Shown: one piece after another, positions 33,187 through 44,800 of the stretch
Numbering within the stretch: position 1 is the stretch's first letter
How the letters are laid out: every line of letters begins with the position of its first letter
DNA from: Anniella stebbinsi
Lineage: Eukaryota > Chordata > Lepidosauria > Squamata > Anniellidae
Direction: 5' to 3'
DNA: 64,000 nucleotides
NCBI GenBank assembly: GCA_029215795.1
Contig: JARDYH010000003.1
Location: 32,985,001 to 33,049,000, forward strand
Translations under genes and position numbers: made by a program
The notes under the pieces: model-generated
What the model saw: only the letters and a program-made list of their open reading frames with translations
What the model was told of the DNA's origin: nothing
The model's database searches: none

Positions 33187-35586
33187 TTAAAAAAAATATT
33201 ATTATATAGTTTTTATTAATTTCCACAAAACAAACATACACGTAATACACAATATAACAAACTACCTCCCTCGACTCCCCCGTGCACCCCCCCCGAGACC
33301 TTCTCATAATCATTCTTCCTCCTTCCAAAATTTTAACGATTCTTCTGAAGGCGTTTGTCCCTTTCCCGATCTTAAGACATATTCCAAAAAGGAAGTCCAT
33401 ATTTCTCCAAAGTCACTCTTACTGGACATTCCCCTCTTTATTTTCATTTTACATGTCAACATATCATTCAGTGCTAAATCCCAAATTTCTTTATACCAAT
33501 CTTCTATTATATAACTTCGTTGCCCTTTCCAATTTTTAGCAATCATTATTCTAACGGGTGCCAGGAGGTTGTTTACCAATTCTCTATTAATTATATGCTT
33601 ATTCCTACTATCCCATATTGCTAGTAGAGCTAACTTTGGGTTTAATTCCAATTTACTTCCAATTATATCACTTATTTCTTTAAAAACCCTTTCCCAAAAT
33701 TTTTGTACTTGTTCACAGCTCCACCACATATGAAAATAGGTCCCAACCTCCTGACAACCCCTCCAACAATTCTTAGACACTTTTTTATCGATCTGGTGAA
33801 ATCTTACAGGTGTTAGATACCATCTCCAAACTGTCTTATAATAATTCTCCTTAATTCTAATCGACAATAACTTTAACATTCTTACATTCCATATCCTCCC
33901 CCAATTATCCTCGTTGATTTTTTCCCTTACATCTTCTTCCCATACCTCTTTTATAACCTTAAGTGAGTCCTGAAATTCCTCCTCTATTAATATTTTAAAT
34001 ATCTCACTAGTCAATCCTTTCTTAGCTCCTGCTTCTTCTTTTTTCCCTATTAATTCAATTAAATCTTCAAATCTAGTGTTATTTCTACATTTCTTATTTT
34101 TCATCCTCCATTCCTGTGTCCATTTTCCCAATTGCAAACACTTAAACCAAGTTATCTTTTGACCTTTAAACAAATCTTTAATATGCTCACTATCCTTCAT
34201 CTTTTCCATCCAATTCCTTAGCTTAATTATATCTTGTTCTTTCAGTCTCGCTTCTATCTCTGGTTTTAATACTTTTGGGAAGTTTCCCACTACAACAACT
34301 GGGGCGAGCGGAGAATCCCCTGGTATCAACTTCCCTCTATACTTCTCCCATATCATTAATATATTTTCCAACAATGGGTTGTCCAGTACCTTCAATTCTT
34401 TCTTTTGCATTTTAGTAAAAAATATATTTCGCAGTTTACATTCTATGTCTACTGTTTGCGGTTCCAACCATTCCAAATCTTCCTCCCCTAAAATGCCATT
34501 AATAACATATCTTAACTGATTAGCAATATAATAATTCTTAATATTCGGAAGTCCTAAACCTCCTTTCTTTTGAGCCTTATACCATAACCCTTTATTTATC
34601 CTAGCTCTTTTATCCCCATTACAATAAGCATTAATCATATTTTGCCAACTTTTAATCTCAGCTACTGAAATTCTAATCGGTAACATTCTAAACAAAAAAT
34701 TCACCTTAGGTAAAATCTTCATTTTAATAACCGCTATTCTACCAAACCAAGAATGTTTTAATTTTCTATATATCTGTAGTTTCTCCCCTACCTCTTTTCT
34801 TAACCTTACAAAATTAAGTTCCTCTATTCTTTCTAATTCTTTATCTATATTAACTCCTAAATATCGTATTATATTTTTATGCCTTAATCCTAACTTAACT
34901 TTACATTTCTCCATCTCTTCCTTGTTATAATTATACAACATCATTTCTGACTTCCCCCAATTAACTTGTAATCCTGTAATTTCCCCAAATTCTCTCAAAT
35001 GCTTCTGAATCATCTCCCCGCTTTCTAGGGGATCGTCTAGTGTCAATAACGTGTCATCCGCAAACATATTCACTTTAATCTTATGATTTCTTCCTATCCC
35101 CTTTAAGCTTTCATCTTCCCTAATTACGTTTGCTAAAATTTCTATAACTATTGCAAATAAAATCGGTGAAAGTGGACATCCTTGCCTAGTTCCTCGAGCT
35201 AGTGTAATTTGTTGCGTTAACCCATCATTAACCATTATTTCCGCTTTATTATTTTTGTACAACTCATTAATCACTCCCATAAATTTATGTCCAAACCCAA
35301 ATGTTTTTAATATAATTTTTAACGCTGGCCATTCCACACAATCAAAGGCTTTGAAAATATCCAATGCTAATAATCCTGCTTTTAAATTCTTTTTTTTTTA
35401 TAATATTTATTAAATTTATAACTCTCCCAATTAAATTCGGCATTTTCCTACCTAAAATAAATCCACATTGATCTTTTTTAATATATTTGAAAATAAATGT
35501 ACCCATTCTTTTAGCCATAATTGCTGAAAATATTTTTGCATCCTGATTTATTAAAGATATTGGTCTATATGATGCTGGATCCGTCA
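33187..35586 (-). mobile_element. Young L1 LINE fragment, 2.4 kb
   Basis: 5'-truncated L1 inserted on the - strand. The 5' end (35586) begins within the reverse transcriptase at a DPASYRPISLI motif, and the 3' end is at 33187 with a T/A-rich end rather than a long poly(A). It is flanked on both sides by the roughly 410-bp duplicated host sequence. Only one frameshift is seen in 750 codons, so the insertion is recent. Confidence 0.92.
33310..35581 (-). pseudogene. L1 ORF2 fragment: reverse transcriptase and C-terminal domain
   Basis: ORF2 of L1 encodes endonuclease and reverse transcriptase. A 684-codon open frame (33310-35364) follows a piece in another frame (35365-35581) that has DPASYRPISLINQDAKIFSA; the two are joined by a one-base slip in an A-run near 35390. 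In the long frame, DIFKAFD (residues 2-8) and QGCPLSPILF (61-70) precede the FADD catalytic motif (101-104). The end has the L1 zinc-knuckle-like region with CWRGCQEVGTYFHMWWSCEQ. The endonuclease half is missing. It is not expected to be functional. Confidence 0.9.
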
Positions 35587-35995
35587 AGAGCTCTCTGTCT
35601 AGCAGGAGCACAATCCATAGGATCCATGACATTAACAGCATGTCAAGTTCAATAGACACAAGGGGTAGTGTCTGTCTTCCTTCCTTCTTTCCTGTATTAC
35701 ACAAGCACTACCAAAGTCCACTTTGAGTGCTGAGTTCTCTGCAACAGAGGGTGCCTCTACAATAGCAATTTAAAGCTCTTTCAAGGTGCATTACAATTTT
35801 TACCTCTACAAGAGAGGAGTGCAAATCGGGGGTCGAGGCGCATTATCTCTCCAATTATGTGCATTATTGAATGCACATTAAATAGCGAGTTTTAATTTAC
35901 CGTGGCCGTTAAAGCACCTTATGATCATGTAAACAAGTGATTCTCCACATTAAACACTTCTAAAGCGCACCAGTAAGCCCACCAGTTATGCGCTT
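35587..35995. repeat. Right copy of long duplication flanking L1
   Basis: 409 bp, nearly identical to 32762-33186. It continues beyond the duplication into the rest of the MITE (to about 36095), so this side shows the uninterrupted target. Confidence 0.9.
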
Positions 35996-36095
35996 AACCG
36001 CATCCTGCATATAGTGGTTTACTGTAAATGTGATTGCGAAAAGATGCACATAATCGGAGAACTAGGCGTCAAACCACATTCTTGCAGAGGGGACT
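35750..36095. mobile_element. GCGCATTA-type MITE, target of the L1 insertion
   Basis: Begins TGCCTCTACAATAGC and ends TTGCAGAGGGGA, with gcgcattatc and ttaaagcac..tatgatcat words. It is a diverged relative of 46884-47225. The left half is present twice because of the duplication around L1. Confidence 0.65.
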
Positions 36096-36699
36096 AGAGG
36101 CACATCCTGGAAGGAAAACATCTGTTTGTTTGTTTTTTAAATCCCTTTATAGAACATAATGGATTGTCTTCCAACCACCAATTACATGTCTGCTATGCAC
36201 TTGCTGGATTAAGGAATATGGGTACTTTCCCCACAAGGAGTTTATTTGTAAATTCCACAGCACCATCAAGTGTGCTAGGCACTCTGGGGAGAGCTCAGGT
36301 ATAAAGAAAATATTTTTTCTCCAGCAGCTGAAGAGGTTTTTATAAAATTCTGTGCTCCCCCCTTTTTGCTGCTTGAATAACCTTTGGCCAGCACCATTGC
36401 CAGGATGAGCGTGCTGAAAGCTTTCCTCTCCTAATCGTGAAAGCCTTGGCACTTATAATCCATGCAAATTTAATTCCACAACCAATTAGCATTTCTTTTT
36501 GGCATGGACACAGACAATGCTTTCTGTTTTCCACTGACATAAACCCCGAGAGAGTAGATGTGTTCTTTTTAGGCTAAATATACAAGCAAACTCACTCAAG
36601 TCACTAGAAAGAGAGGAAGCTGGCCACAGCAATCAACAATTGGGTGTTATTAAGCGTTGGAATCCACTCTTGTAAGCAGGTTTTTCATCTGCATTGAAT

Positions 36700-36760
36700 A
36701 TTTGAAGCTCCTTATACTGAGCCAGCGATTGGTCCATCTAGTTTGTCATGTCAAGTTCTG
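36700..36760 (-). repeat. SINE 3' fragment
   Basis: The complement of agctccttatactgagccag and ttggtccatctag matches the 3' body of the tRNA-derived SINE. Confidence 0.5.
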
Positions 36761-36835
36761 AAGGCCCATTGTTTTACTGCAGGGCAATGATCAAGGAAGC
36801 AGTTCCCACAACATTGGCATTGAAAAAACAACAAC

Positions 36836-36915
36836 AGTGAAATCTTATACATGTCTACTCAGATGTCCTGTTAAGTTCAATGGTGTTACTCCCGTAAGCG
36901 TATATAGGATTGAAG
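36836..36915 (+). repeat. Short reptilian interspersed repeat
   Basis: atcttatacatgtctactca and tgttactcccgtaagcgtat form an old imperfect palindrome of the same family as 2505-2590 and 42325-42415. Confidence 0.4.
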
Positions 36916-37072
36916 CCTATGGGGACAAGATTATGGGAAGGGGGAGAGTCAGTGGTGGAGGAACCAGCAGGGGCGGGGAACCGTATTTGGCTCAAAGGCA
37001 CATCAGGGAGTGCTGTAGGAAGCTGTATGCAAAGTGGGAGGGCCCAAAGTGGACAGAGCCATTGCTAACGCC

Positions 37073-37118
<46 letters not shown>

Positions 37119-37365
37119 ACCATTCATGTGCACCTTTCACACACACTACACATCCAACTTGTACCATGCACTACATGTGTGTCTGCACAAACATCTCCCC
37201 ATACACACCATTCATAACACCTCCCATTCATAACATGTGCCACATGCACACATGCATGTGTGCACACACACATCACCCCATTCACACACACACACACAAC
37301 ACATCCCATTCATACCATGCACTACATGTGCATGCACACACACACACACACACACAACCCAGAGC
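37073..37365. repeat. (CT)n and (CA)n simple repeat block
   Basis: A (CT)n run (37073-37094) is followed by (CA)n and a long decayed CA-rich region with several accatt.at.ac words, ending in another (CA)n at 37335-37357. Confidence 0.85.
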
Positions 37366-37379
37366 AACTCCCCTTTGCC

Positions 37380-40300
37380 ATTCCTGCAGCATCAAAGTTG
37401 GAGTAGTGCCTTCAGGAACTGCATCTTCAGGGTGCTTCAAAGCGGCAGATCCCAAGGGAGTCAGCTCCACACACCCTTCACTTTTCTTGTTAGGAAAGGT
37501 GAGTGGCGTGCAGAGCCTCCAGTAGCCATCACTCCTAGGCACCTGGAATGCCTAAAACAGCAGCTCCCACCTCTTACCATTCCCAACAGGAGGGAGAGAC
37601 CTCCTCAGCTTTCCCAACAGGGGAAGATGAGAAGCACATAGAGTTTCTTTGGGGTGTCAGCTCCAGCCTCCAGGAGCTGGGTCAGGAGGCTTCCTGGGCC
37701 TAATCTGGCCCATGGGTTGGGGGTTCCCCACCCCTGTCTCTTTCTGAGATATGTCAGCCAGATTGGACATGGGAGCAGGGTGTTTGTTCCTCCCCATTTT
37801 TTTTTACCAGCTGATTTCTCTTTTTTTTTTTCTAAGAAATTTTTAGAAATCTGGCTGAAATTTGTGCAAATAGCTCAGAAATTTCCACAAATTACAGAAT
37901 CTTTATAAATGCACAGAAAAAGTCCTGGAGTTCAGGGAACAGCTTGCAGCTCGGCTTGCCAACCCAAAGCGAGTTGTACATGCCTTGGAACTCAATTAAG
38001 CCAAAACGAACCAGATTGCCCAGGGACAGACATCCCTAAGATGATGGGAAATGAAGAGACGCAAACAGTTCCCCTTTGCCAGCATAAGAGTATTTCATTC
38101 TACTTCTGTGGAAAAAGGAAGAAAGAAAAAAAACCTTGTGAAATTGCATAACAATGAAAAGAGAACTAGTTTTTCTCTTCCCTGAATCAGAGATATTGAA
38201 AACTGAAACAAACAAAATGCACATGAAGTGGAGGGAGATTGAGAGAGAGATGACACTTGTCCCTTGAAAATTATCTCTCGTGGCTCTAAACGATTGATTT
38301 ACCCATCACAGAAGGGATTTGAAGAATGAAGAAAGGGAGGGTTCCTGTGTTTGTACTTGGCAGCCAAGGAGAACTGAGAAGCATCACCCCCTAGAGGTTC
38401 CAGACGGGTCCATTACACAGGTAATGAAAGTCATCACAGAGAGGAAGAAAATTGTAGATTTTGGGGGGTTATTTGTTATGGTTACTCCCCAGTATCCTTT
38501 TGGCTAACTGAACATTGTTATAAGATGATGGTAGGCAACCTGGTGCCTGACAGATTGTTTTGGACTACAGCTCCCATAATTCCTGACCACTGGCCAGGCT
38601 GACTGGGGCTGATGGGTCTTGTAGTCTTAAACATTTGGAGGGCACTACTCTGCCTACTCCTGGTATAGCAAAACGTATTTAAAATGATGCGAGGCTCCCA
38701 CCTGGGCTGGGACATCCAAACTGGATTCATGGGTTTACAGCACCAAGCAGGGAAGGCCAGTTCTTATCTCCGATTAGTGATCAGTGATAAGAGTGATTTA
38801 AAGACGTTCAAACTTTAAATTCCTTTCTCATTTAAAGGTATTTAAGGAGCAGGGTAATTAAACCAGTCATGCAAGGAGAAGGTGTGGTAATCAGATTCCT
38901 GCGTTTTAAAAGCCTGTTTCCTCCATATCATATTCTGTGGCTTACTTCTGAGTAGACTAGCATAGAATTGAGCTGTGCTGTGCGTATCTGAAAGCTGTTG
39001 CATCGGGGCTTACGTCTGAATAGCCATGTATAAAATTGAACTGTGTTTTATAGGCTTAGCAGGAAAATGTCCAAACTGGAAAGAATTACATGTGCATGCT
39101 TGCAGTTGTGTGCACACACATGGGTGGCCCCCATCCTATGCCCAGATGCAGCTGTCAAGGATAAAAAGGTTATGCATCCCTGGCTTATATGTACATTTTT
39201 GTACATTATGAAGTATTGTTCACATGATCCATCCACTGCCAAAGGAAGAAAAAAAGGGGGGTGATCAGATGGTTAGGACTTATTTGCACATGAATGTACA
39301 GGTGTAGGCTCACACTAAATGTACTGTGTGGAGTACAGGAGTGGGACACATGCCCTTCCAGGTGTATGATGTCTATCTGGGTACCATCCTTGTGATGTCA
39401 CATGGAAGATCTGTGATGGGACGAAAAATAGACAATACTATTAAAGCACATAGCTGGAGAATGATCCAAATCACACCAGCTTCTTCAACCCCACTACTAG
39501 ACCAAGTCAATCAGCTGCCTGTAGTTTGAGCCTTAGCAAGGTTTGGAGACACAATATGTTTTGTGTCTGAGAGGCAATGCAATACATTCAGAGAATATTC
39601 TCTATCATTATCGGTGCATCCATGGCATGCATTGTTCTTGAGGCATATATCAGCCCATTTTCTGAAGAAGCAATGCTTGCGAAAGAGGATTACACCAGGA
39701 TCCTGTAAAGGTCAAGACCATCATTTACCTACATATTAATATTTGCAGAGTATTATCTATATTTTTGCACACCATATTCACATTTTTGTATGTAAAAAAT
39801 GGTTGGTATGTACTAGTCAGGTCATGTGTGTTGGTTTGTTTAAGTGTCCACACAATTATATATGCTTGTTTTTGTGATCTGGATCATTCTCCTACTGTGT
39901 GCTTTAGTAGCATTGTCTATTTTGGGTTCTGCACAGCTGGTGCCCTATTTTGTTGTATAGATCTGTGATGGGATCAGGGCTGGCCCTCCTATGAGGTAGG
40001 TTGAGACCTTCAGATTAGGTGGCAGATTGGATGGGGTGGTGGACCGCACACCACTATATCTACTGCTGCGAGGGCCACCACTCACCTGCCACCTTTGCTT
40101 TGAAGGACAGTGGCTACCTGCTGCGGATGGGTCTTTCCTTGGAGTGAAGAATTGTAGGTAAGGTGACCCTGGAGATTGCCTGTACTATGACAGCATATGA
40201 CACATTCTTCTGCCACAAGTGGTGGAACATCTTGCAGCAGTGTTGCATGCCATCTCCAGACATCCTTTTAAAATTCAAAGCAACCTCAGAAAGTGGAGGG

Positions 40301-40880
40301 GGTTGGTTTGGATTGGGGCCAATGGTGATGAGACTGTTTTTGTTTGTTTGTTCTTTTGTTCAAAAAAAAGTTTCCTCCCAGGATAGGTCCTCACCTTCAA
40401 ACAGCCTCTTTCACTTTTACTGTTATTAGCTTTGGAAGGTGGAAAAGGCAAGTAATTCTGACCTCTGCCTGTTCTATGGCTAATAGGAGCTTCACCAATA
40501 GCAGGATGATTTCAATTAGGGAAATGATGTAGGTGGAATGGTTAAGTTCTTCCATCATGGCCCCAATCTCATTCAGCCCCCGCAGCCACTTTCAGGGAAA
40601 GGAAATGACATTAGAAGAGCTGGTCATGGGTCACTCGTGTCATGTCTAGTTTGGTTCTGAGTGATTGTGGAATTCTGTCTGCTGAGCTCCATGTAGGGAA
40701 GCTCCTTGATACGGAGATGTGATGAGACTGGGAGCCCCTGCCCTAACTCACTAGAACAGTTTCTTCTCACTTCTTTCTGTAAAAGGTGAATGCTTTGTGT
40801 GATGTGTAGAGAAACCAGAACAGTTCTTTCTGGAGGGCAAGATGACTGAGATGGTGATTCTGTCTTTCTTCTGTGTTCAG
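37380..40880. other. Intergenic, mostly unclassified
   Basis: Apart from the MITE at 38528-38665 I see only fragments of old repeats, for example a ggctggccctcctatgaggt piece near 39976. No gene is recognised upstream of CSF2RB here, and no promoter could be placed. Confidence 0.35.
38528..38665 (+). mobile_element. hAT-type MITE, family E
   Basis: Begins ATGGTAGGCAACCTGGTGCC and ends GCACTACTCTGCCTAC as inverted ends, with ttttggactacagctcccat and tgatgggtcttgtagtc between. Confidence 0.7.
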
Positions 40881-40884
40881 TAGC

Positions 40885-41255
40885 AGCTCCAGTTTTTAAG
40901 CCCTTGGGCAAGACACCTTCAGTGTGCTCCATCCCTCAGTGAGTCTACCAACTTGCCACTATTGTGACTAGCTGCTTCTGCTCCTCATCCTCTTTCTGAT
41001 CATTGCTACAGTGGCAGAGAGCTAGTGGACACATAAGCAGTGGGGCATCTACTTCTCCTCCTTATCACCACCATTATTGTTGGGGTCAGAGGGAAAGGCA
41101 GGTGAACGAGCAGGTTGCAAGGGTGAAGAGGAGGAGCAACTCCAGGGGAATCTTGATGATGGGCCCCCTGCTGTGGTTTGGGCCCTTAGCTCATGCCCAA
41201 CCATGCCTTCCCTTGATGACTGCCCTGTCTATGCTGACCTTGTTGGAAGCCATTT
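40885..41255 (+). repeat. Dispersed repeat, fuller copy
   Basis: Second copy of the repeat seen in two pieces at 810-1046 and 1498-1640. Shared order: agcccttgggcaaga, ctagctgcttctgctcct, tcattgctac, gcagagagcta, agaggaggagcaact, gatgggccc and catgcccaaccatgcc. No coding capacity. Confidence 0.5.
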
Positions 41256-41793
41256 CTTAAAAGTGGCAACCGTTTCAGAGGGCATGGGGCTTCAGACTGT
41301 CTTCTGGAGAGTTCTGAGGTCATTTAGAGTTTCATAATGAGATAATCAGTAACAGCAGACAAGCTTTCCTGGCAAACTACTTGCCCTCCTCTCTTGATCT
41401 TCTCCTGTCATGTGCAACAACACTGGAGTGTTCACAGTTCACTTGGCAAGGGGAAAAATGGCTGATGAGGGCTCCCCTTGGACTGAGGTGATTACATGCC
41501 CCAGGATCCTCCAAAACAAATGGCAATTTTGTAGCAGACATCCAAGGATTCACTGGCAGAGAAGGTAATGTGGACAGGGATTCCCCTGAGGTAGGAAATT
41601 AGGAAACCACTAATTAGGGTTTAGTGGTGAGACAAAATCCAAGATTACCCTTTCTTATAATGAACACTTTTACCCTGACATCCAGCAGCGCTCCCGATTT
41701 TGAAGAGTCACCAGGAAGGTGGTCAGCCACCAGCTTCACTCAACAGAATTGCCACAGGACAATTATTTTGGAAAGAAGAGTGACTGGTAGAAC

Positions 41794-41854
41794 ATGAGGC
41801 TCTGTAGTGTTGTCCTGGTCTTGAGTCTCATCTCTTACATCATTGAAGCTGAGC
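41794..41854 (+). CDS. CSF2RB: CSF2RB exon: start codon and signal peptide
   Basis: The exon encodes [20 protein letters not shown], a typical hydrophobic leader, and ends in phase 1 at gtgagt. The 5' limit of the exon is not known; a possible acceptor lies near 41686. The context around ATG is not a strong Kozak match. Confidence 0.88.
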
Positions 41855-44800
41855 GTGAGTTTTACATTAATTGCTCCACTCTTCCCTTCCTTCTTTTCTC
41901 CCTCTCTCTTGATTTCTTTTTCTTCCTTTCATTTCTTTTCCTCTTCCATGTTTCTTCTGGTGTCCCATCCTTGCTCTCCCTCAAAGCACAGTGATTGGAG
42001 CCTATGGTAAATGTGTCCCAGTATCAGAAAGTGGACTGGTCAGACACTCAACTGCACCATCCCTCCCACGGCAGCATTTAGAAAACCAAAACCAAAAGAT
42101 GCTGTTTGGAGACATAAACTGTGGATGTGTGTATCATATCTGAAAGACATCAGTTATGAAGCCTTGTTCTGGAGCAGCTCTGGTTCTTTCAGCTTTGGAA
42201 AAAAGCCTGCCTTGTCTCAGGACCCAACAGAATCAGACCGAAGTGGCCTGATTCTGTTTGGGTTTTGGACTTTGTCTGAATCTGATGCACATCCTTAAAG
42301 AAAATCATGTCAGAGTAGGAGATTTAAGCTGCAATCTTAAACACACCAACTAGAGAGTAAGCCCCAGTGAAAGCACTAGGTCTTTCTTCTGAGTAAATAT
42401 ACATAGGATTGCACCATAAGGCTATGACGCCATGCAGCCTGACTTGGGCATAAGGCCCATTGAACTTGGTGGTGCTCACTTCCTAGTGAACATGCATGCT
42501 AGGTTGGGTTGCCAATATCTTTGTGGATAGGGCAGTGATGGCGAACCTATGACACGCGTGTCAGCACTGACACGCGTAGCCATTTCTGATGACACGCAGC
42601 CGCTGAGGCGGCCGCATGATAGGGTGACCAGATGGCCTGGGTGGCAGCAAGCTAGGACGTCATCACCCGGCGCGATACTGAGACTGAGAGACAGGCCGTG
42701 CAGCCTGTTTCTCAGTAGAATCTAGCATCGGAGGGAAGTGGACGCCCAGGTAAGGAGCGCGCCGCGGGGCGGGCGGCGCGGGGGGGGGCGGCCGCTTCCC
42801 GGGCTCCTTCGCCACCACTGCTGCCGGGTCTACCGGCGCCGCTGGGCTCGTAAGGCCAGCGGCCGCGCGGAAGAGGCAGGGGAGGGCTGATTGGATCCGG
42901 CCCTCCCCTGCCTCTTCCGTGCGGGCGGCGACGGAGGACTCGGCGCGGCCGCGCGGGCGGCGGAGGAAGAACCCGGCGGTAGGTCCAGGCTGGTTTTTTT
43001 GGGGGGGGTGGCTTGGTGGGGGGGTTGTTTTGGGTGGGTGGGGGGCGGACCGGGATTTTTATTTTTAAAATCTGGTCACCCTAGAGAAGGATGTTTCATC
43101 CTCGGCTCCTGCACGGCCAAGTGCAGTAGCCAAGGATGAAACATTTGCTGCTCCTGAGGATGAAACATTTGCGACTAGAATCTTGGAGTTAGAGTCTAAC
43201 GACTAAGACTCTAGTCGCAAATTAAATAACAATTATACATTTATGTTATTTAAACTATAAATATCGTGAAATAATGTTTTTTCCTCAAAGTGACACACCA
43301 CCCGAGTTATGCTCAGTTTTTTGGCGAAGTTTGATACACCAAGCTCAAAAGGTTGCCCATCACTGGGATAGGGGGTTGACTTTGTGGATAGGGGATCGAT
43401 AATGGGATGGTGAACAGACATGTATATTTGAAAGTGTATCTGGAGAAATCACCCCAACATCTCTAAATACTTCTTTTCATTCTGTCCTCAGAACCATGTG
43501 TCTGAGAAAGAGGAAAACCTATATTCCTTAAATTCATGAATAACAAGAAAGGGATTAAGGATTCATTAGTTATTTACTCCCTACTTTTTGTTGTTTGTTT
43601 TGTTTTGTTGTTTGCCTTTTCTTTTCAGAGAGCCCACTGATGCAAACCCTCAACTGCTCCACTGACTATGAGTCATACACAGCCTGCACCTGGTCTGAGC
43701 ACCAGGAGGCAAGGGACCTTATCAAGATGGGCCTATACTATAAGGATGATTTGTGAGTGCCTGAGTTCTTAGCCTTTGCAAAATAATGTGAATGAATGTT
43801 GGAGAAGGCAGGCCCTACCATGAGGCAGAGTGAAGTAGCTGCTTCAGGCAGCCCATGTTGAGGGCTGGTCCACACAGCACGACCTGCACCCCCTAACCTA
43901 GCAGGCTGCCCTAAGTGTGGTGGTTGACACTGTCCTTTCTCAAGTCCTGCCAGTCTGGTTGGCTTCTGTAAATGGAATAGGGAGCAAAATGTCCTGGGAT
44001 GGCGCTGTACAGACTGCTGGGCATATGGAATTTGATCTTTGTGAATTCTGTTTTGAACAGACCAGATCTGCACCTTTTGGGCTGAGGGGAAGGTTGTAAA
44101 TTAAATATCTGCTGGCTTTCAAAAATGTATTATATTAAGGAAACGAGCTTGCAAAAATTGCATATATTAGATGAAATTGCTTGCAAAAATGTGCATATAA
44201 AAAGAAATGGACACAAACATGCCAACAAATCTTTATGCAAAAACTAAATGAAAACCAAACTGATGTGGAAACGGAAAACTGAATTTAAGATTGGGAAGTT
44301 GAGAAACTGAAAGAAACTGAAATGGGCTATTTCATACATCCCTAGTGCTACCCATCTGTGATAATATGCCTGTCCCTGCATAAGGAAAGTGGGTGGGGGC
44401 TGAACAGACACCCAAGATGCTGTTCCTCCCTTGCATAGAGGAATGCAACAAAGTTATATATCACTTTCATATTAGTTCATTTGTCTTCAGTTTGGCTTCC
44501 CCCAAAGACTCCTGTTGATAGTAATTTGATGAGGGGGAAGAAAATACTGTGTTGGAGATCCCACCCTAGGCAGCAGCACTCAAAGAACTACAACATAGAG
44601 GGTTTTCTGGGGAGGTGTCAATAACACAATAGCACAGTGGAGGCTGGTGGCTCTGATTTCAGTGGGGCCGTGAATACATTATGGGTTTCAGTCATCAGAA
44701 CCACCCAGAACTCTAAAGGAGCTGTCCAAGGTGCTTAATCCTATCCCCAAATTAGATTCAGTACCTTAGATAGCTACTTTAGCTGCCTAGCTGGTTCTGA

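Noticed and set aside
33282..33539. Sense-strand open frame at the L1 3' end
   Set aside because: Shadow of the L1 ORF2 on the opposite strand.
37073..37365. CRISPR-like or regulatory array
   Set aside because: The repetition is simple (CT)n and (CA)n without spacers of constant length, and the genome is eukaryotic.
37034..37525. 163-codon open frame rich in Thr and His
   Set aside because: It is a translation of the (CA)n block.
42891..43139. Open frame in the CpG-rich block
   Set aside because: It is glycine-rich from G/C runs inside a transposon, with no similarity that I can recognise.
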